Positions 27,561 through 36,466 of a stretch of DNA of 63,732 nt are shown here, in pieces. The position numbers were made by a program, and so were the translations under genes. Each line of letters opens with the position of its first letter. The stretch's first letter is position 1. Location of the stretch: contig DATGEP010000110.1 of assembly GCA_035310125.1 (NCBI GenBank), positions 1 through 63,732 of the forward strand, read 5' to 3'. The notes under the pieces were generated by a model. That model was not told the origin of the DNA. It worked only from the letters and a program-made list of their open reading frames with translations, and searched no databases. The DNA is from DATGEP01 sp035310125. GTDB lineage: Bacteria; Chloroflexota; Ktedonobacteria; Ktedonobacterales; JADMIN01.

Positions 27561-28742
27561 ATGCCAAACTCGGAAAACTCACGGAATCTCGCGGCGTGGG
27601 ATGAGCCGACGGATCCGATGACGCCAGAACCACAATACCCACCACCGCTACCACGCGGCGGCCCCACTCCCACGTCGCCGATATATGCGCCCCCCGGCGC
27701 ACCTCCGCGCCCCCTGCGCGCACCTCGATACCCTGGCCCGCGCCAGTGGACTGGGCGCCGCATCCTCAAATACGCTGTACTGACCATGCTGGTCCTCATC
27801 CTGATTTTCGGCGGCCTCGCGCTTCACCGTCTCTACGATTTTGGCTCGGCCATCTCGACGCAAGCTCCGCTGAGTACACAAACGAGTTTTATGTCGGGCG
27901 ACAAGCGAGTGAATCTGGTTGTGCTCGGATATGGCGGCGCCGGGCACGACGGCGCGTACCTGACCGATAGCCTCATGGTCATCAGCCTCATTCCCAGCCG
28001 CGGTGCCACCAGCCTGATCTCCGTTCCGCGCGACCTATGGGTGCAGGTGCCTCCTACCTCCGGCCAGTACGCCAAGATCAACACCGCCTACGCTGATGGA
28101 CTGGCTAACGGCTACGGTAGCTATCCCGCCGGGCGTGTGGCCGGTGGCTTCGAGGCGGCGCGCAAAGTCGGCGATGTGCTGGGCATTCCCGTCAACTACT
28201 GGCTGACCATAGACTTCTCTGGCTTCCGCAAGCTGGTGGATTCACTCGGCGGCGTAGACATCAACGTTCCTACCGGCTTCACCGCACGCTATCCCGCCAA
28301 CGACGATCCCCAGATTGACCCTAACTGGAAAACCATTCAGTTCAAGGCGGGTGAGCAGCACATGAACGGCGAGCAATCCATCGAGTACGCTCGCGCTCGC
28401 TACGTCCTGGAACCCGCCAGCGAAGGCTCTGACTTCGCCCGCTCCGCCCGGCAGCAGCTCCTCATTCGCGCGATCCTCGACCGCGCGCGGCAGGTGGGCG
28501 CCTGGCCCGGCCTGCTCAACGCTACCAACGCCCTACAGAGCGCCATGTATACCAATCTCTCACTGGCCGATCTGATGCTCTTCACCCATACGCTGGATCT
28601 CACCCACGCCGCGCGTATCGGCCTCACCGATCAAAACGTCCTGGTAGATGCGCAATCTAGCGACGGACAGGACATTTTGCTGCCGGCCAACGGCGACTGG
28701 AACGCCATCGCGCAGTACGTTTCCGCCAACTTAAAGAGCTGA
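27561..28742 (+). CDS. LytR-CpsA-Psr (LCP) family ligase
   Basis: A 393-residue membrane-anchored protein. Residues 1-66 are a Pro-rich cytoplasmic tail, 68-88 a membrane helix, and the LCP domain follows: RVNLVVLGYGGAG, YLTDSLMVISL, TSLISVPRDLWV with the conserved Arg, then the Gly-Gly-Val-Asp segment DSLGGVDINVP and YARARYVL. LCP enzymes move glycopolymers from lipid carriers to the cell wall. It fits a cell with a wall glycopolymer but no other wall gene is next to it. Confidence 0.9.
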   Translation: MPNSENSRNLAAWDEPTDPMTPEPQYPPPLPRGGPTPTSPIYAPPGAPPRPLRAPRYPGPRQWTGRRILKYAVLTMLVLILIFGGLALHRLYDFGSAISTQAPLSTQTSFMSGDKRVNLVVLGYGGAGHDGAYLTDSLMVISLIPSRGATSLISVPRDLWVQVPPTSGQYAKINTAYADGLANGYGSYPAGRVAGGFEAARKVGDVLGIPVNYWLTIDFSGFRKLVDSLGGVDINVPTGFTARYPANDDPQIDPNWKTIQFKAGEQHMNGEQSIEYARARYVLEPASEGSDFARSARQQLLIRAILDRARQVGAWPGLLNATNALQSAMYTNLSLADLMLFTHTLDLTHAARIGLTDQNVLVDAQSSDGQDILLPANGDWNAIAQYVSANLKS

Positions 28743-28807
28743 GCGCGTTACAATCTGTAGCATCCAGCGGATCAGTGCCATACATCCAGCAAGATGACGA
28801 GGGCGAG

Positions 28808-30103
28808 ATGCGCATCCAACGCTCAGAGCAGCTTTTCGCGGAAGCACAACAGGTTATTCCTGGCGGGGTCAATAGCCCGGTTCGTGCCTTCAAGGCCGTC
28901 GGTGGGCAGCCAGTCTTTATCGAGCGCGGCGAGGGCGCGCACATCTTCGATGTAGACGGCAACGAATACATTGACTATGTCGGCTCGTGGGGTCCGCTGA
29001 TTCTGGGGCATGCTCACCCCGCCGTCGTCGCCGCCGTCACGGATGCGGCGCGACGCGGCACCAGCTTTGGTGCTCCCACGGAGGCCGAGGTGCGGTTGGC
29101 GAAGCTGGTTATCCAGGCAATGCCGAGTATCGAGATGGTGCGCTTCGTCAACTCTGGCACCGAGGCGACCATGAGCGCGCTACGCCTAGCCCGCGCCTAC
29201 ACTAATCGCAGCAAGATTCTCAAGTTCGCCGGAGGCTACCATGGTCACGCGGATTTGTTGCTCGTCGCGGCGGGCTCCGGCGCACTGACGCTTGGCACGC
29301 CCGACAGCCCCGGTGTTCCGCCGGAGACGACGGCCCAGACACTCGTCGCACCCTACAACGACCTCGCCGCCGTCCGGGCGCTATTCGAGCGCTTCCCAGA
29401 CGAGATTGCCGCCGTCATCGTCGAGCCGGTGGCTGGCAACATGGGTTGCATCCCACCCCAGCCGGGCTTCCTTCCTGGCTTGAGCGACCTCACGCGCCAG
29501 TTCGGCGCGTTGTTGATCTGCGACGAGGTGATGACGGGCTTCCGCGTGGCCTATGGCGGGGCGCAGGCGCTCTACGGTATCACGCCGGACCTGACCTGCC
29601 TTGGCAAAATCGTCGGTGGCGGCCTGCCCGCCGCCGCCTATGGCGGCCGGCGCGATATCCTCGCGCGCGTGGCGCCCTCTGGGCCAGTCTATCAGGCAGG
29701 CACGCTTTCGGGCAATCCCCTGGCGATGGCTGCCGGAGAGACCCAGCTGCGTTTGCTCCGCGAGCCAGGAACCTACGAGCGGCTCGAAATGCTCTCCGCC
29801 GCTCTGACGCAGGGTATCGGCGAAGCCGCGCGAGCAGCTGGCATTCCCGTGTTTCAGACGCGTGCCGGCTCGATGTTCACCACATTCTTTACGCCCGGTC
29901 CCGTCACCGACGAAGTCAGCGCGAAGCGCTCGGATACCGCCGCCTTCGGGATATTCTTCCACGCTATGCTTGAGCAGGGAGTTTACCTGGCTCCCTCGCA
30001 GTTCGAGGCAGGGTTCATCTCGCTTGCCCACGACGATGGGGACATCGGGCGAACCATCGCGGCGGCGCGGCGCGCATTCGCGCGAGTGGCGGAGCGCCGC
30101 TAG
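28808..30103 (+). CDS. hemL: Glutamate-1-semialdehyde 2,1-aminomutase
   Basis: Converts glutamate-1-semialdehyde to 5-aminolevulinate in the C5 route to haem and other tetrapyrroles. It has 431 residues, a PLP enzyme of aminotransferase class III. Motifs: VIPGGVNSPVRAFKAVGG at the N-terminus, FVNSGTEATMSALRLARAYT, KFAGGYHGHAD, LLICDEVMTGFRVAYGG and the PLP-lysine site CLGKIVGGGLPAAAYGG. The ATG at 28808 matches the family start; a GTG at 28775 would add 11 residues. No other hem gene is near. Confidence 0.96.
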   Translation: MRIQRSEQLFAEAQQVIPGGVNSPVRAFKAVGGQPVFIERGEGAHIFDVDGNEYIDYVGSWGPLILGHAHPAVVAAVTDAARRGTSFGAPTEAEVRLAKLVIQAMPSIEMVRFVNSGTEATMSALRLARAYTNRSKILKFAGGYHGHADLLLVAAGSGALTLGTPDSPGVPPETTAQTLVAPYNDLAAVRALFERFPDEIAAVIVEPVAGNMGCIPPQPGFLPGLSDLTRQFGALLICDEVMTGFRVAYGGAQALYGITPDLTCLGKIVGGGLPAAAYGGRRDILARVAPSGPVYQAGTLSGNPLAMAAGETQLRLLREPGTYERLEMLSAALTQGIGEAARAAGIPVFQTRAGSMFTTFFTPGPVTDEVSAKRSDTAAFGIFFHAMLEQGVYLAPSQFEAGFISLAHDDGDIGRTIAAARRAFARVAERR

Positions 30104-30205
30104 CTCACGCCTGGATGCCCCCAAAGGGATGCCGTTGCGTCCTTGCTCTTGGCACGTCCTTGCGCCTACACGACGGCCTTGCCGTCGGCACCCCTACACA
30201 GCCGG

Positions 30206-30451
30206 CTAGAGAGAGTCGCTTTCCAGCGCGACTCCATCGAAGCCAGGTCCCCAAGCGCTTGCCGCCAATCGCAGCATGCGAGCCGCCAGTTCCGTGAGCG
30301 AGTTGGCCCGCATGCCGTCCACCGCATACCGCTGGCTCGCGGGAAGCCCATAATCACCGAGCGCATCAGCGGGGTCGGCAAGAAGCCGAGCGCGAAAAGC
30401 CCGCTCCACGACGGCTCTCGCCATAGCTAGCTCCCACTCTTCACGCGACAT
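30206..30451 (-). CDS. Short Os1348/NHLP-like protein
   Basis: An 81-residue protein with the helical pattern AVVERAFRARLLADPADALGDYGL, as in short members of the NHLP/nitrile-hydratase-leader clan (Os1348-like). In that clan the N-terminal region can serve as a leader for modified peptides, but many copies have no such role. No modifying enzyme is visible nearby. GGGGA lies before the ATG at 30451; an ATG at 30502 is possible but less well placed. It is the last of three minus-strand genes behind the SARP-type regulator. Confidence 0.6.
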   Translation of the reverse strand: MSREEWELAMARAVVERAFRARLLADPADALGDYGLPASQRYAVDGMRANSLTELAARMLRLAASAWGPGFDGVALESDSL

Positions 30452-30570
30452 TGCGTCCCCGTTACTTCCTAGTTCTGGTTCTTCCAGAACCGTGACATGC
30501 ATCCTTACCGGGCATCATTCGGGCGCCGTCACTGTGTCGCACAAAACTCTGCCGCAAGACGGTAAATGCA

Positions 30571-30792
30571 CTAGAAACCTGGGCCGCCGCCCGTCCCTAC
30601 GTCTGTGCTCGTCACGAGCACGTGCGGAGTCGCATATGCCCCATGAGACGGAGTCGCTGGATGCGCGAACAATGCTCCACCTGCCAGGACCGCGCAGACT
30701 GTCACCAGCGCGATAAATCGCCGGGCACGCGATGATGTGGCGACGAGCGTTTGTGGCTGGATTGAGTGGGTAATGAAAGATTGTACTTGCAT
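30571..30792 (-). CDS. Small predicted secreted or membrane-anchored peptide
   Basis: A 73-residue protein with a basic region (SSRARRF, 20-26), a hydrophobic helix at about 27-43 (ALVTVCAVLAGGALFA) and a short exposed tail ending VGTGGGPGF. This is the shape of a signal-peptide-bearing exported peptide. GAGGAG is seven bases ahead of the ATG. A promoter with a SARP-type direct repeat lies upstream (30878-30911), and the gene for a SARP-domain regulator is the next upstream gene on the same strand. No homologue is recognised. Confidence 0.6.
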   Translation of the reverse strand: MQVQSFITHSIQPQTLVATSSRARRFIALVTVCAVLAGGALFAHPATPSHGAYATPHVLVTSTDVGTGGGPGF

Positions 30793-30877
30793 TGCGGCTC
30801 TCCTCGTTCAGATGTGTTGCATCGGGTTCGCTCTCGCGGACGAAACAATGACATCGTGGTCCGGTGCGTCTGGACAC

Positions 30878-30911
30878 ATGGTACCCGAGGGACCGTTTAC
30901 CCAGCGTTTAC
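30878..30911 (-). promoter_or_regulatory. SARP-type direct repeat and -10 box before the peptide gene
   Basis: On the minus strand GTAAACG occurs twice (30911-30905 and 30900-30894) with a 4-bp spacer, that is an 11-bp period, and TACCAT (30883-30878) follows 10 bases later as a -10 box. SARP activators are known to bind heptamer direct repeats of 11-bp period just upstream of the -10 element. Confidence 0.5.
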
Positions 30912-30913
30912 AC

Positions 30914-30932
30914 CGCGCGCCCAAAGCGCGCG
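30914..30932 (-). terminator. GC hairpin behind the STAND-SARP regulator gene
   Basis: CGCGCGC and GCGCGCG form a perfect 7-bp stem with a 5-base loop. It lies about 170 bases after the regulator stop and directly upstream of the heptamer repeats, so it may separate the two transcripts. No U tract is present. Confidence 0.35.
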
Positions 30933-31104
30933 ATTCTGCGCAAAACCGCTCTCGAAGCCGGTGTCACCGATACACCGAGGCCCGTTATTTTCTGTGACGC
31001 GAAGTATGGCTACTCAGGAGGAATCGGAATGCACGCACGCATAGACACGCAGCTATCGGCGTGCGCCTGAGTAGTGCCACCGAGCGCAGTGTTGCCTGAG
31101 ACGA

Positions 31105-34100
31105 TTATCGAACGCTGGTGGCGCGCGGCGTCAACAGTTTTGCGCGAATCGAGCGGTACAGACTATTGGTTTCGCGTGACGGCAAGATGCCCAGCTCGCG
31201 CTTGAGGATATTGTGACAGCGCGCGAATTGATGGATAGCCTCGGCAGGCTCACCACGCTGATCGAAGTGGCGCATCAGCGCGCGGTGCGCCGTTTCACGG
31301 TGGGGCTCCGCTTCCAGTATCTGATAGTAGAGCTGCACGGCCTCGTCATGATGGCCTAGTTGGGTTTCGATATCCGCCAGCCGCTCCAGAGACATCAGAT
31401 AGCGCCTACTCAGCGCGTCTCGACGAAGAATTGCCCAGTCGCTATAGATGTCTTCGAGGTAGTGGCCCGTCCAGTAGGTGTGCGCCTGGCGAAGCGTAAC
31501 CGCCGCCTGTGAGAGCTTCCCCTCGTGGAAGAGGCGCTCGCCGTCGTCCACCAAACGCTCGAACTCGCGCACATCGTGCCAGCACTCAATGGTGAGCCGC
31601 CAGCGACCCTCTTGTTGTGCCAGGCACTCGCGGCCAAGCGACTGTTTGAGCCAAAAACGTACCTGCCGGAAGGCGCTCTCACTCTGTTCAGGATCTTTGT
31701 CCGGCCAGAACGTTTCGAGGATGGTCTCTTTATGGACGGGCTCGCCCTGATCGAGCAGGAACAGCAGTAACTCACGCGAAAGCGGTTTGCGCCAGCGTGT
31801 AATTCGCTCAGTTCCGACGAAGATGCGTGCCTCACCGAGAGCGAATACCCGCACGGGTTCATCCTCGACGTGGGATAAGGTATCTGGACTCCGCCCCTGC
31901 TGGTCAACCGGCTCGTGTCCTTGCCCCTCCAGATCCTGGATATGTTGTCGAAACGCCTCCGCGAGTGGGTGCGGCGATTCCGCTATGATAGAAGCAACTT
32001 CGGGAAGGTGGCGCACCTCGGTGAGAAGCATCGTGACGCCGTCAGCACGTTCAGCCGTGTCAAGCGCGGTATGAAGGGCTTCAATGGCAAGTGCGCCATC
32101 GTGCAGTGCGGCGTAGGCAGCCGCGAGATGGAGCTCTGCCTGAACATATTCGTTGACCCCTCCGCAGGCGTGGGCGCGCGCGCACGCTTCGCGCAACAAT
32201 GGAATCGCTTCAGTGGCCACGCTATCTCGGACATAGGCTAGCCCTAACACGATGGCTAGTGTGACCCAATCAACCTCATGGCCGGCATCACGTGATCGCG
32301 TCAGCTCAGGCGCGAGCAGCGCGGCTGCCTGTTGTGGCTGACCATCAAGTGTCATCGCATATCCCAGGTTGGCAAGCGCATAGTCCCGGAGGTGCGTATC
32401 ACCGGCTGAGGTCGCGATAGTCACCGCCCGTTCGTACGTGCTCGTAGCCTGTGCGAAGTCCCCAACCGCGACCTCCAGATCACCGAGATTTGCCACCGCA
32501 TACGCCTTATATAAGGTGTCTCCCGCGCTCTCCGCGAGCGTATACGCAATCTCAAAGTGTTGTCGCGCGGCAGCCGGTTGATTTGTTCGCCACTTGATAT
32601 AGCCGAGATTGAGACGAATGATGATGGAATCTATCTCGTCACCCGCTTCCTGCGCGGTGAGCAACGCGGCAGACGCCATCTTCTCCGCCTGCGCGTAGGC
32701 CCCTTGTGCGATCAGCAAACGTGACCGCAGGTAGTTGAGCCGTGCCAGCGTCCAGAGATCGCGCTGGCGCGTACATCGCTCCTCCAGCCCTTCGAGATAC
32801 TGCCAGGCAGCGGTGGGCCCGTTGAGGGCCTGCATCGCGGACGCCAGTAAGAACCCCGCTTGAATCCGAATCTCGTCGGCGTCATCCGGCGCTAGACGCA
32901 GCGCAGCCTCGCAATCCCGGCATACGTCCGCGAAGTGACCGAGAGGAGATGCGATATGGGCACGTACAACCAGTGCCCGCGCGGCTAGCAGAGGATCGCT
33001 CTTGGAGCGAGGCAAGACGATATCGCAGGCGCGCCGTGCTGCCGCTTCCGCTTCGGCAAGACGCCCAGCCTGACGGTGTATATCGGCCAGCAAAATCTCT
33101 AACTCGGGCCGGCTCTCGCAGACAGCATGTGGCAGCAGATCAAGCCACCGCGTCAGTGTGGCGCCGCGTCCCGCGCGCAGCAGCATGCCGCGATTTGCCT
33201 CGATCACTGCGATCACGCGCTCATAGCAGCCTGCCTGGGCGTATTGCTGGACCGCCTCATCATGCTCATCAACAGCTTCAAGCAGCAGGCCCGCGCGCTC
33301 GTGCAATTCACGGCGGCGCGCCGGCCCGTCAGGTCCCTGCTCCAACCGTTCCAGGAGCGCCTGGCGAAGCAATGGCTGCACGTGATACACCGGCTCTTCT
33401 GGTCGCCTGCCTGCGCGTGTCACAAATCCCGTCCGCTTCTCCAGCTCCACTAGCTTCTCACGCGCGGTGGGAAGCTCCAGCAGATTGGCACACAGTGTCG
33501 GCGTCATGTAGCTGAGCACAGCGGCTTCGGTGGCGAACTCACAGAGCGAGGGTGGCAAGGTCTCGATGACCTCACAGGCGAGATAATCAAACACGCGCTC
33601 GCGATCAAACTCCGTTGCGGCCGTGGGAAGGAAAGCCGGCAGGAGCGCTCCCGTCGCCAGCAGCACTCCGGTAATCCAGCCCGCGCAGAGCGAGCGCAGC
33701 ATCTCCATACGATTGGAGTCCAGCGGCTTGCCAATGACGGAGAGGAGCGCCGTCAGCTCGTCGTCACGCAGGCGCAGATCGTCGGCGCCTACGCCATCCA
33801 ATCGCCGTTGTGTCAACAAGGCAGAGACGCGCAGCCGCGGCGCCTCGCGTGTCTCCAATATGACACGCAGATGATCTGGTTGTCGGGCAAGCAGGCTGTC
33901 AAGCACTGAGTGTGTGCTGCCGCCGACCTTGATCTCCGCTAAGCTCGTGAGGATGAGCGCGAGTGGACGTGTGATGTTGCGTTGAATATCGTCAATCAGG
34001 AGCGTGGTTGCCCGTCGAAGATCCACCGGCGAGAGGGTACCGCAGTGAAGATTATCAAGCAGCTCCTTGACCATCCATTGACCGCGAGAACGGTTATGGG

Positions 34101-34416
34101 ACGGCATCGCTTCCCGCAGAGCGCGCACGAGGCCGAGGATAAAGACTACCGGATCATCGTCGCTGCCGTCCAGGTGATACCAAGCGACAGGCACGGAAGA
34201 TGCCGCGGCCCACTGTGCCAGTAACGTGGTTTTGCCATAACCGGCAGGAGCGCTGACCAGGAAGACGTCTCCACTGCTGCGCTTCTTGCCGATCTGCTGC
34301 TCGATCTTCTCGACCAGGTGCTCGCGTGTTATCAGATGCTCCGCCAGGCGCGGGGCTTCAAACTTCCATGCCGGCAGGCTCATACTTTTGTGTAGTCCGC
34401 GGCGTATGGTCGTCAT
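31105..34416 (-). CDS. STAND ATPase regulator with C-terminal SARP domain
   Basis: A 1103-residue regulator. The N-terminal part is a MalT-like STAND ATPase with Walker A SAPAGYGKTTLL (near residue 55) and the Walker B-like strand TTLLIDDIQ. A middle region of about 450 residues is TPR-like (repeated pairs such as AYAVANLGDLEVAVGDFAQATSTYERAV). The last 250 residues are a SARP unit: winged helix VRVFALGEARIFVGTERI ... LLLFLLDQGEPV (853-945), then the bacterial transcriptional activation domain (about 950-1095). Such proteins couple ligand sensing to transcription activation. The ATG at 34416 is preferred over a start 18 codons upstream. Its likely target is the peptide gene downstream. Confidence 0.88.
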   Translation of the reverse strand: MTTIRRGLHKSMSLPAWKFEAPRLAEHLITREHLVEKIEQQIGKKRSSGDVFLVSAPAGYGKTTLLAQWAAASSVPVAWYHLDGSDDDPVVFILGLVRALREAMPSHNRSRGQWMVKELLDNLHCGTLSPVDLRRATTLLIDDIQRNITRPLALILTSLAEIKVGGSTHSVLDSLLARQPDHLRVILETREAPRLRVSALLTQRRLDGVGADDLRLRDDELTALLSVIGKPLDSNRMEMLRSLCAGWITGVLLATGALLPAFLPTAATEFDRERVFDYLACEVIETLPPSLCEFATEAAVLSYMTPTLCANLLELPTAREKLVELEKRTGFVTRAGRRPEEPVYHVQPLLRQALLERLEQGPDGPARRRELHERAGLLLEAVDEHDEAVQQYAQAGCYERVIAVIEANRGMLLRAGRGATLTRWLDLLPHAVCESRPELEILLADIHRQAGRLAEAEAAARRACDIVLPRSKSDPLLAARALVVRAHIASPLGHFADVCRDCEAALRLAPDDADEIRIQAGFLLASAMQALNGPTAAWQYLEGLEERCTRQRDLWTLARLNYLRSRLLIAQGAYAQAEKMASAALLTAQEAGDEIDSIIIRLNLGYIKWRTNQPAAARQHFEIAYTLAESAGDTLYKAYAVANLGDLEVAVGDFAQATSTYERAVTIATSAGDTHLRDYALANLGYAMTLDGQPQQAAALLAPELTRSRDAGHEVDWVTLAIVLGLAYVRDSVATEAIPLLREACARAHACGGVNEYVQAELHLAAAYAALHDGALAIEALHTALDTAERADGVTMLLTEVRHLPEVASIIAESPHPLAEAFRQHIQDLEGQGHEPVDQQGRSPDTLSHVEDEPVRVFALGEARIFVGTERITRWRKPLSRELLLFLLDQGEPVHKETILETFWPDKDPEQSESAFRQVRFWLKQSLGRECLAQQEGRWRLTIECWHDVREFERLVDDGERLFHEGKLSQAAVTLRQAHTYWTGHYLEDIYSDWAILRRDALSRRYLMSLERLADIETQLGHHDEAVQLYYQILEAEPHRETAHRALMRHFDQRGEPAEAIHQFARCHNILKRELGILPSRETNSLYRSIRAKLLTPRATSVR

Positions 34417-34589
34417 GGTGCTGCCCCACTCTCTCTCACGTGACGTGGGCCTGTGGTCCTTGCGATACAAGCGACGTTAACGGCGCCGACTATGAAGGTC
34501 TTAGGGTCACACGATCTGCCACCAGGACTGAAAGCATGTTGAGCACCGGTCGGTGCGTGGATGGATGGCACATGGGCGCGTTGGAACAT

Positions 34590-34626
34590 AGTATACCATC
34601 ATGTACCACGGGGCGATTGTACCACG
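34590..34626 (-). promoter_or_regulatory. Promoter with direct repeat upstream of the STAND-SARP gene
   Basis: On the minus strand CGTGGTACA occurs twice (34626-34618 and 34610-34602) with a 16-bp period, and TATACT (34595-34590) follows as a good -10 box. The repeats cover the -35 region, so they probably bind a regulator, possibly the gene product itself. Confidence 0.45.
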
Positions 34627-34654
34627 AGCAACGCATTATGGCGACAACCAACTC

Positions 34655-35689
34655 TTAGCTCTGTGGTGTGATATCCACGATTTGCCACGCACGCGACACG
34701 AGCCGTAACGTAAAGCGTTCCCGAACTGGATTTTCGATGCGCCGTCCGCTCGGCTCAATGCGCACCTCACTTCCGAGCGCATTGATGATTGCCTCACCGT
34801 CATCCGCACCGCTCGCGCGCTGCGTTTGTACTTCTTCGCGGCGGCGAGGGGCGTGCTTGAGCGCGGTATGCAGCGAAGTCGGGGTCTCCGCCAGGGAGTG
34901 TCCAGCGCGGAGTGGGTGCTCCGGGGCGAGTAGCTCGGCAGCCAGCGCATAATCGCGAAAGTGCAACGCCGCCACATAGGCGGAAACGATATCTTCGGGT
35001 GATAGGTCAGGAGAAACGAATGAGCGCGAATGGGTGACGGGAGCGCTCGCCTGGAACACACGCCGGTCAACTAATCGAGATTCACGTTTGTATTCCTGTG
35101 GCAGCGGCCGGCTAAACCGCCTGCTCTCGGCGAGCGCGGCATCGAGCAGACCACGGCCTTCGGCCAGCGAAATTTCGACGAGCGGCGCTCCTTTCTGGTT
35201 ATTGTGCTCCACTAGCTCGCGCCACTCGGCGCTGGTCAGGTCGCGTGTGCGATAGAAATCTTTGAGGCCATCGCCACGCCAATCGAGCAGAAATACCAGG
35301 GCTTCCAATTTGCCGGTTGGCACGCGCCAGCCCAAGATGAGGATCTGCTCGCCGCGCTCGCGCCCGAGCTGCGCCCACCCAGCATAGAACCGATCTTCTC
35401 CTGGCGGTGGCGCCGTGATACCTTTGCTCGTAAGCTCGTCCACCGCAGCGCGCGCGCGTGAGCGGACAGCCTCCGGTGCGGCAGCGCTGGCTGCCAGTGT
35501 CTCAAGCGCGGCGGCGGCCTGAGGTGACTCCTGGGCGGCTAGCTGCTCAACGAGAAAAGCCACCAGGTCAGGGTCCGCGTGCGCAATCTGATCGAGAAGC
35601 CGCTGCTCATCCACGGATTCGAGCTCGCCCTCGGTCTCCGCCGTCAGCGCGTCGAGCTGTTCAATCCATTCGGGTGGGATGTTGTGCAT
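34655..35689 (-). CDS. Hypothetical protein of two-gene unit
   Basis: A 344-residue soluble protein. The first 110 residues are helical and Ala/Glu-rich, with HEAT-like character (DPDLVAFLVEQLAAQESPQAAAALETLA). The middle is mixed alpha/beta (GEQILILGWRVPTGKLEALVFLLDWRGDGLKDFY), and the C-terminal 120 residues resemble an NTF2-like segment (SPEDIVSAYVAALHFRDYALAAELLAPEHPLR). No catalytic motif is seen. It starts 17 bases after the stop of the upstream membrane protein, so the two share an operon. An earlier in-frame start would overlap that gene. Confidence 0.7.
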   Translation of the reverse strand: MHNIPPEWIEQLDALTAETEGELESVDEQRLLDQIAHADPDLVAFLVEQLAAQESPQAAAALETLAASAAAPEAVRSRARAAVDELTSKGITAPPPGEDRFYAGWAQLGRERGEQILILGWRVPTGKLEALVFLLDWRGDGLKDFYRTRDLTSAEWRELVEHNNQKGAPLVEISLAEGRGLLDAALAESRRFSRPLPQEYKRESRLVDRRVFQASAPVTHSRSFVSPDLSPEDIVSAYVAALHFRDYALAAELLAPEHPLRAGHSLAETPTSLHTALKHAPRRREEVQTQRASGADDGEAIINALGSEVRIEPSGRRIENPVRERFTLRLVSRAWQIVDITPQS

Positions 35690-35705
35690 GAAGCCGCGCC
35701 CGCTC

Positions 35706-36224
35706 TCAATGTGGTCCGTGCGCGCCGATGAAGGCGACGACAAGGTAAATAATATAGAGGAGGATGGCGCAGGCCGCAACGAAGCCATAGCAGCCGAAAA
35801 GGTTGCGCTTCTTGATGTCGAGCGCCTGCGCGATCTGCTCGTCCATGTCCGGTGGGTCCAGCTCGATATCAGGCCGCGTCTCCACCAGCTGAGCGACGAG
35901 CTTGCGAAAATCGCGGTGATTGGTCATGCCATCCACGGCGACGACGGTGGTTTCGTCGTCGAGATCGAGCATGACCACCCACTTGCTTGGCACATATTCT
36001 CCCGGCATGAGGATCAATCGTTTGATGGTGTCCAGCTCGTAACGGGTCTCCTCGCGCTGCTCATGCAGCTCCACCACGATGGCGTCAGGATAGAGATTCA
36101 GCTCTTTGCCCAGGCCGTAGCGGACGCGCACGAGCGGCTGCTGTGGGCTTTCGCCTGCGACACCGTCCTCATCCACGTCGCTGAGTGGGATGTCCTGTCG
36201 CTCGTCGTTTGGGTCTTGTCGCAT
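35706..36224 (-). CDS. Tail-anchored hypothetical protein
   Basis: A 172-residue protein: about 140 cytoplasmic residues with beta strands (PLVRVRYGLGKELNLYPDAIVVEL, WVVMLDLDDETTVVAVDGM) and a single C-terminal helix FVAACAILLYIIYLVVAFIGA. This tail-anchor layout leaves no room for an external domain. It is the first gene of the pair with the soluble protein downstream. Confidence 0.7.
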   Translation of the reverse strand: MRQDPNDERQDIPLSDVDEDGVAGESPQQPLVRVRYGLGKELNLYPDAIVVELHEQREETRYELDTIKRLILMPGEYVPSKWVVMLDLDDETTVVAVDGMTNHRDFRKLVAQLVETRPDIELDPPDMDEQIAQALDIKKRNLFGCYGFVAACAILLYIIYLVVAFIGAHGPH

Positions 36225-36466
36225 ATCGCTCGTACCATCAAATCTGGGTTGCTACACGTGCGCGCCGGGCGGGCGTTGGTCACGCGGCAGGCACACGCTG
36301 GAGATTCCGCTTCATAATTGTACCATTCTTCCGTGGTCACGCGAGCCAGGGGGCAGATCACCCCAACGAGCTGGCGGCAAGAAATCAGCGTTCGTTCGTT
36401 TGGGTGGGGAGACTGCAGTGATATACTCGACGGCAACAGGCCGCGTGGTGTGAAAGGATCGTACGG

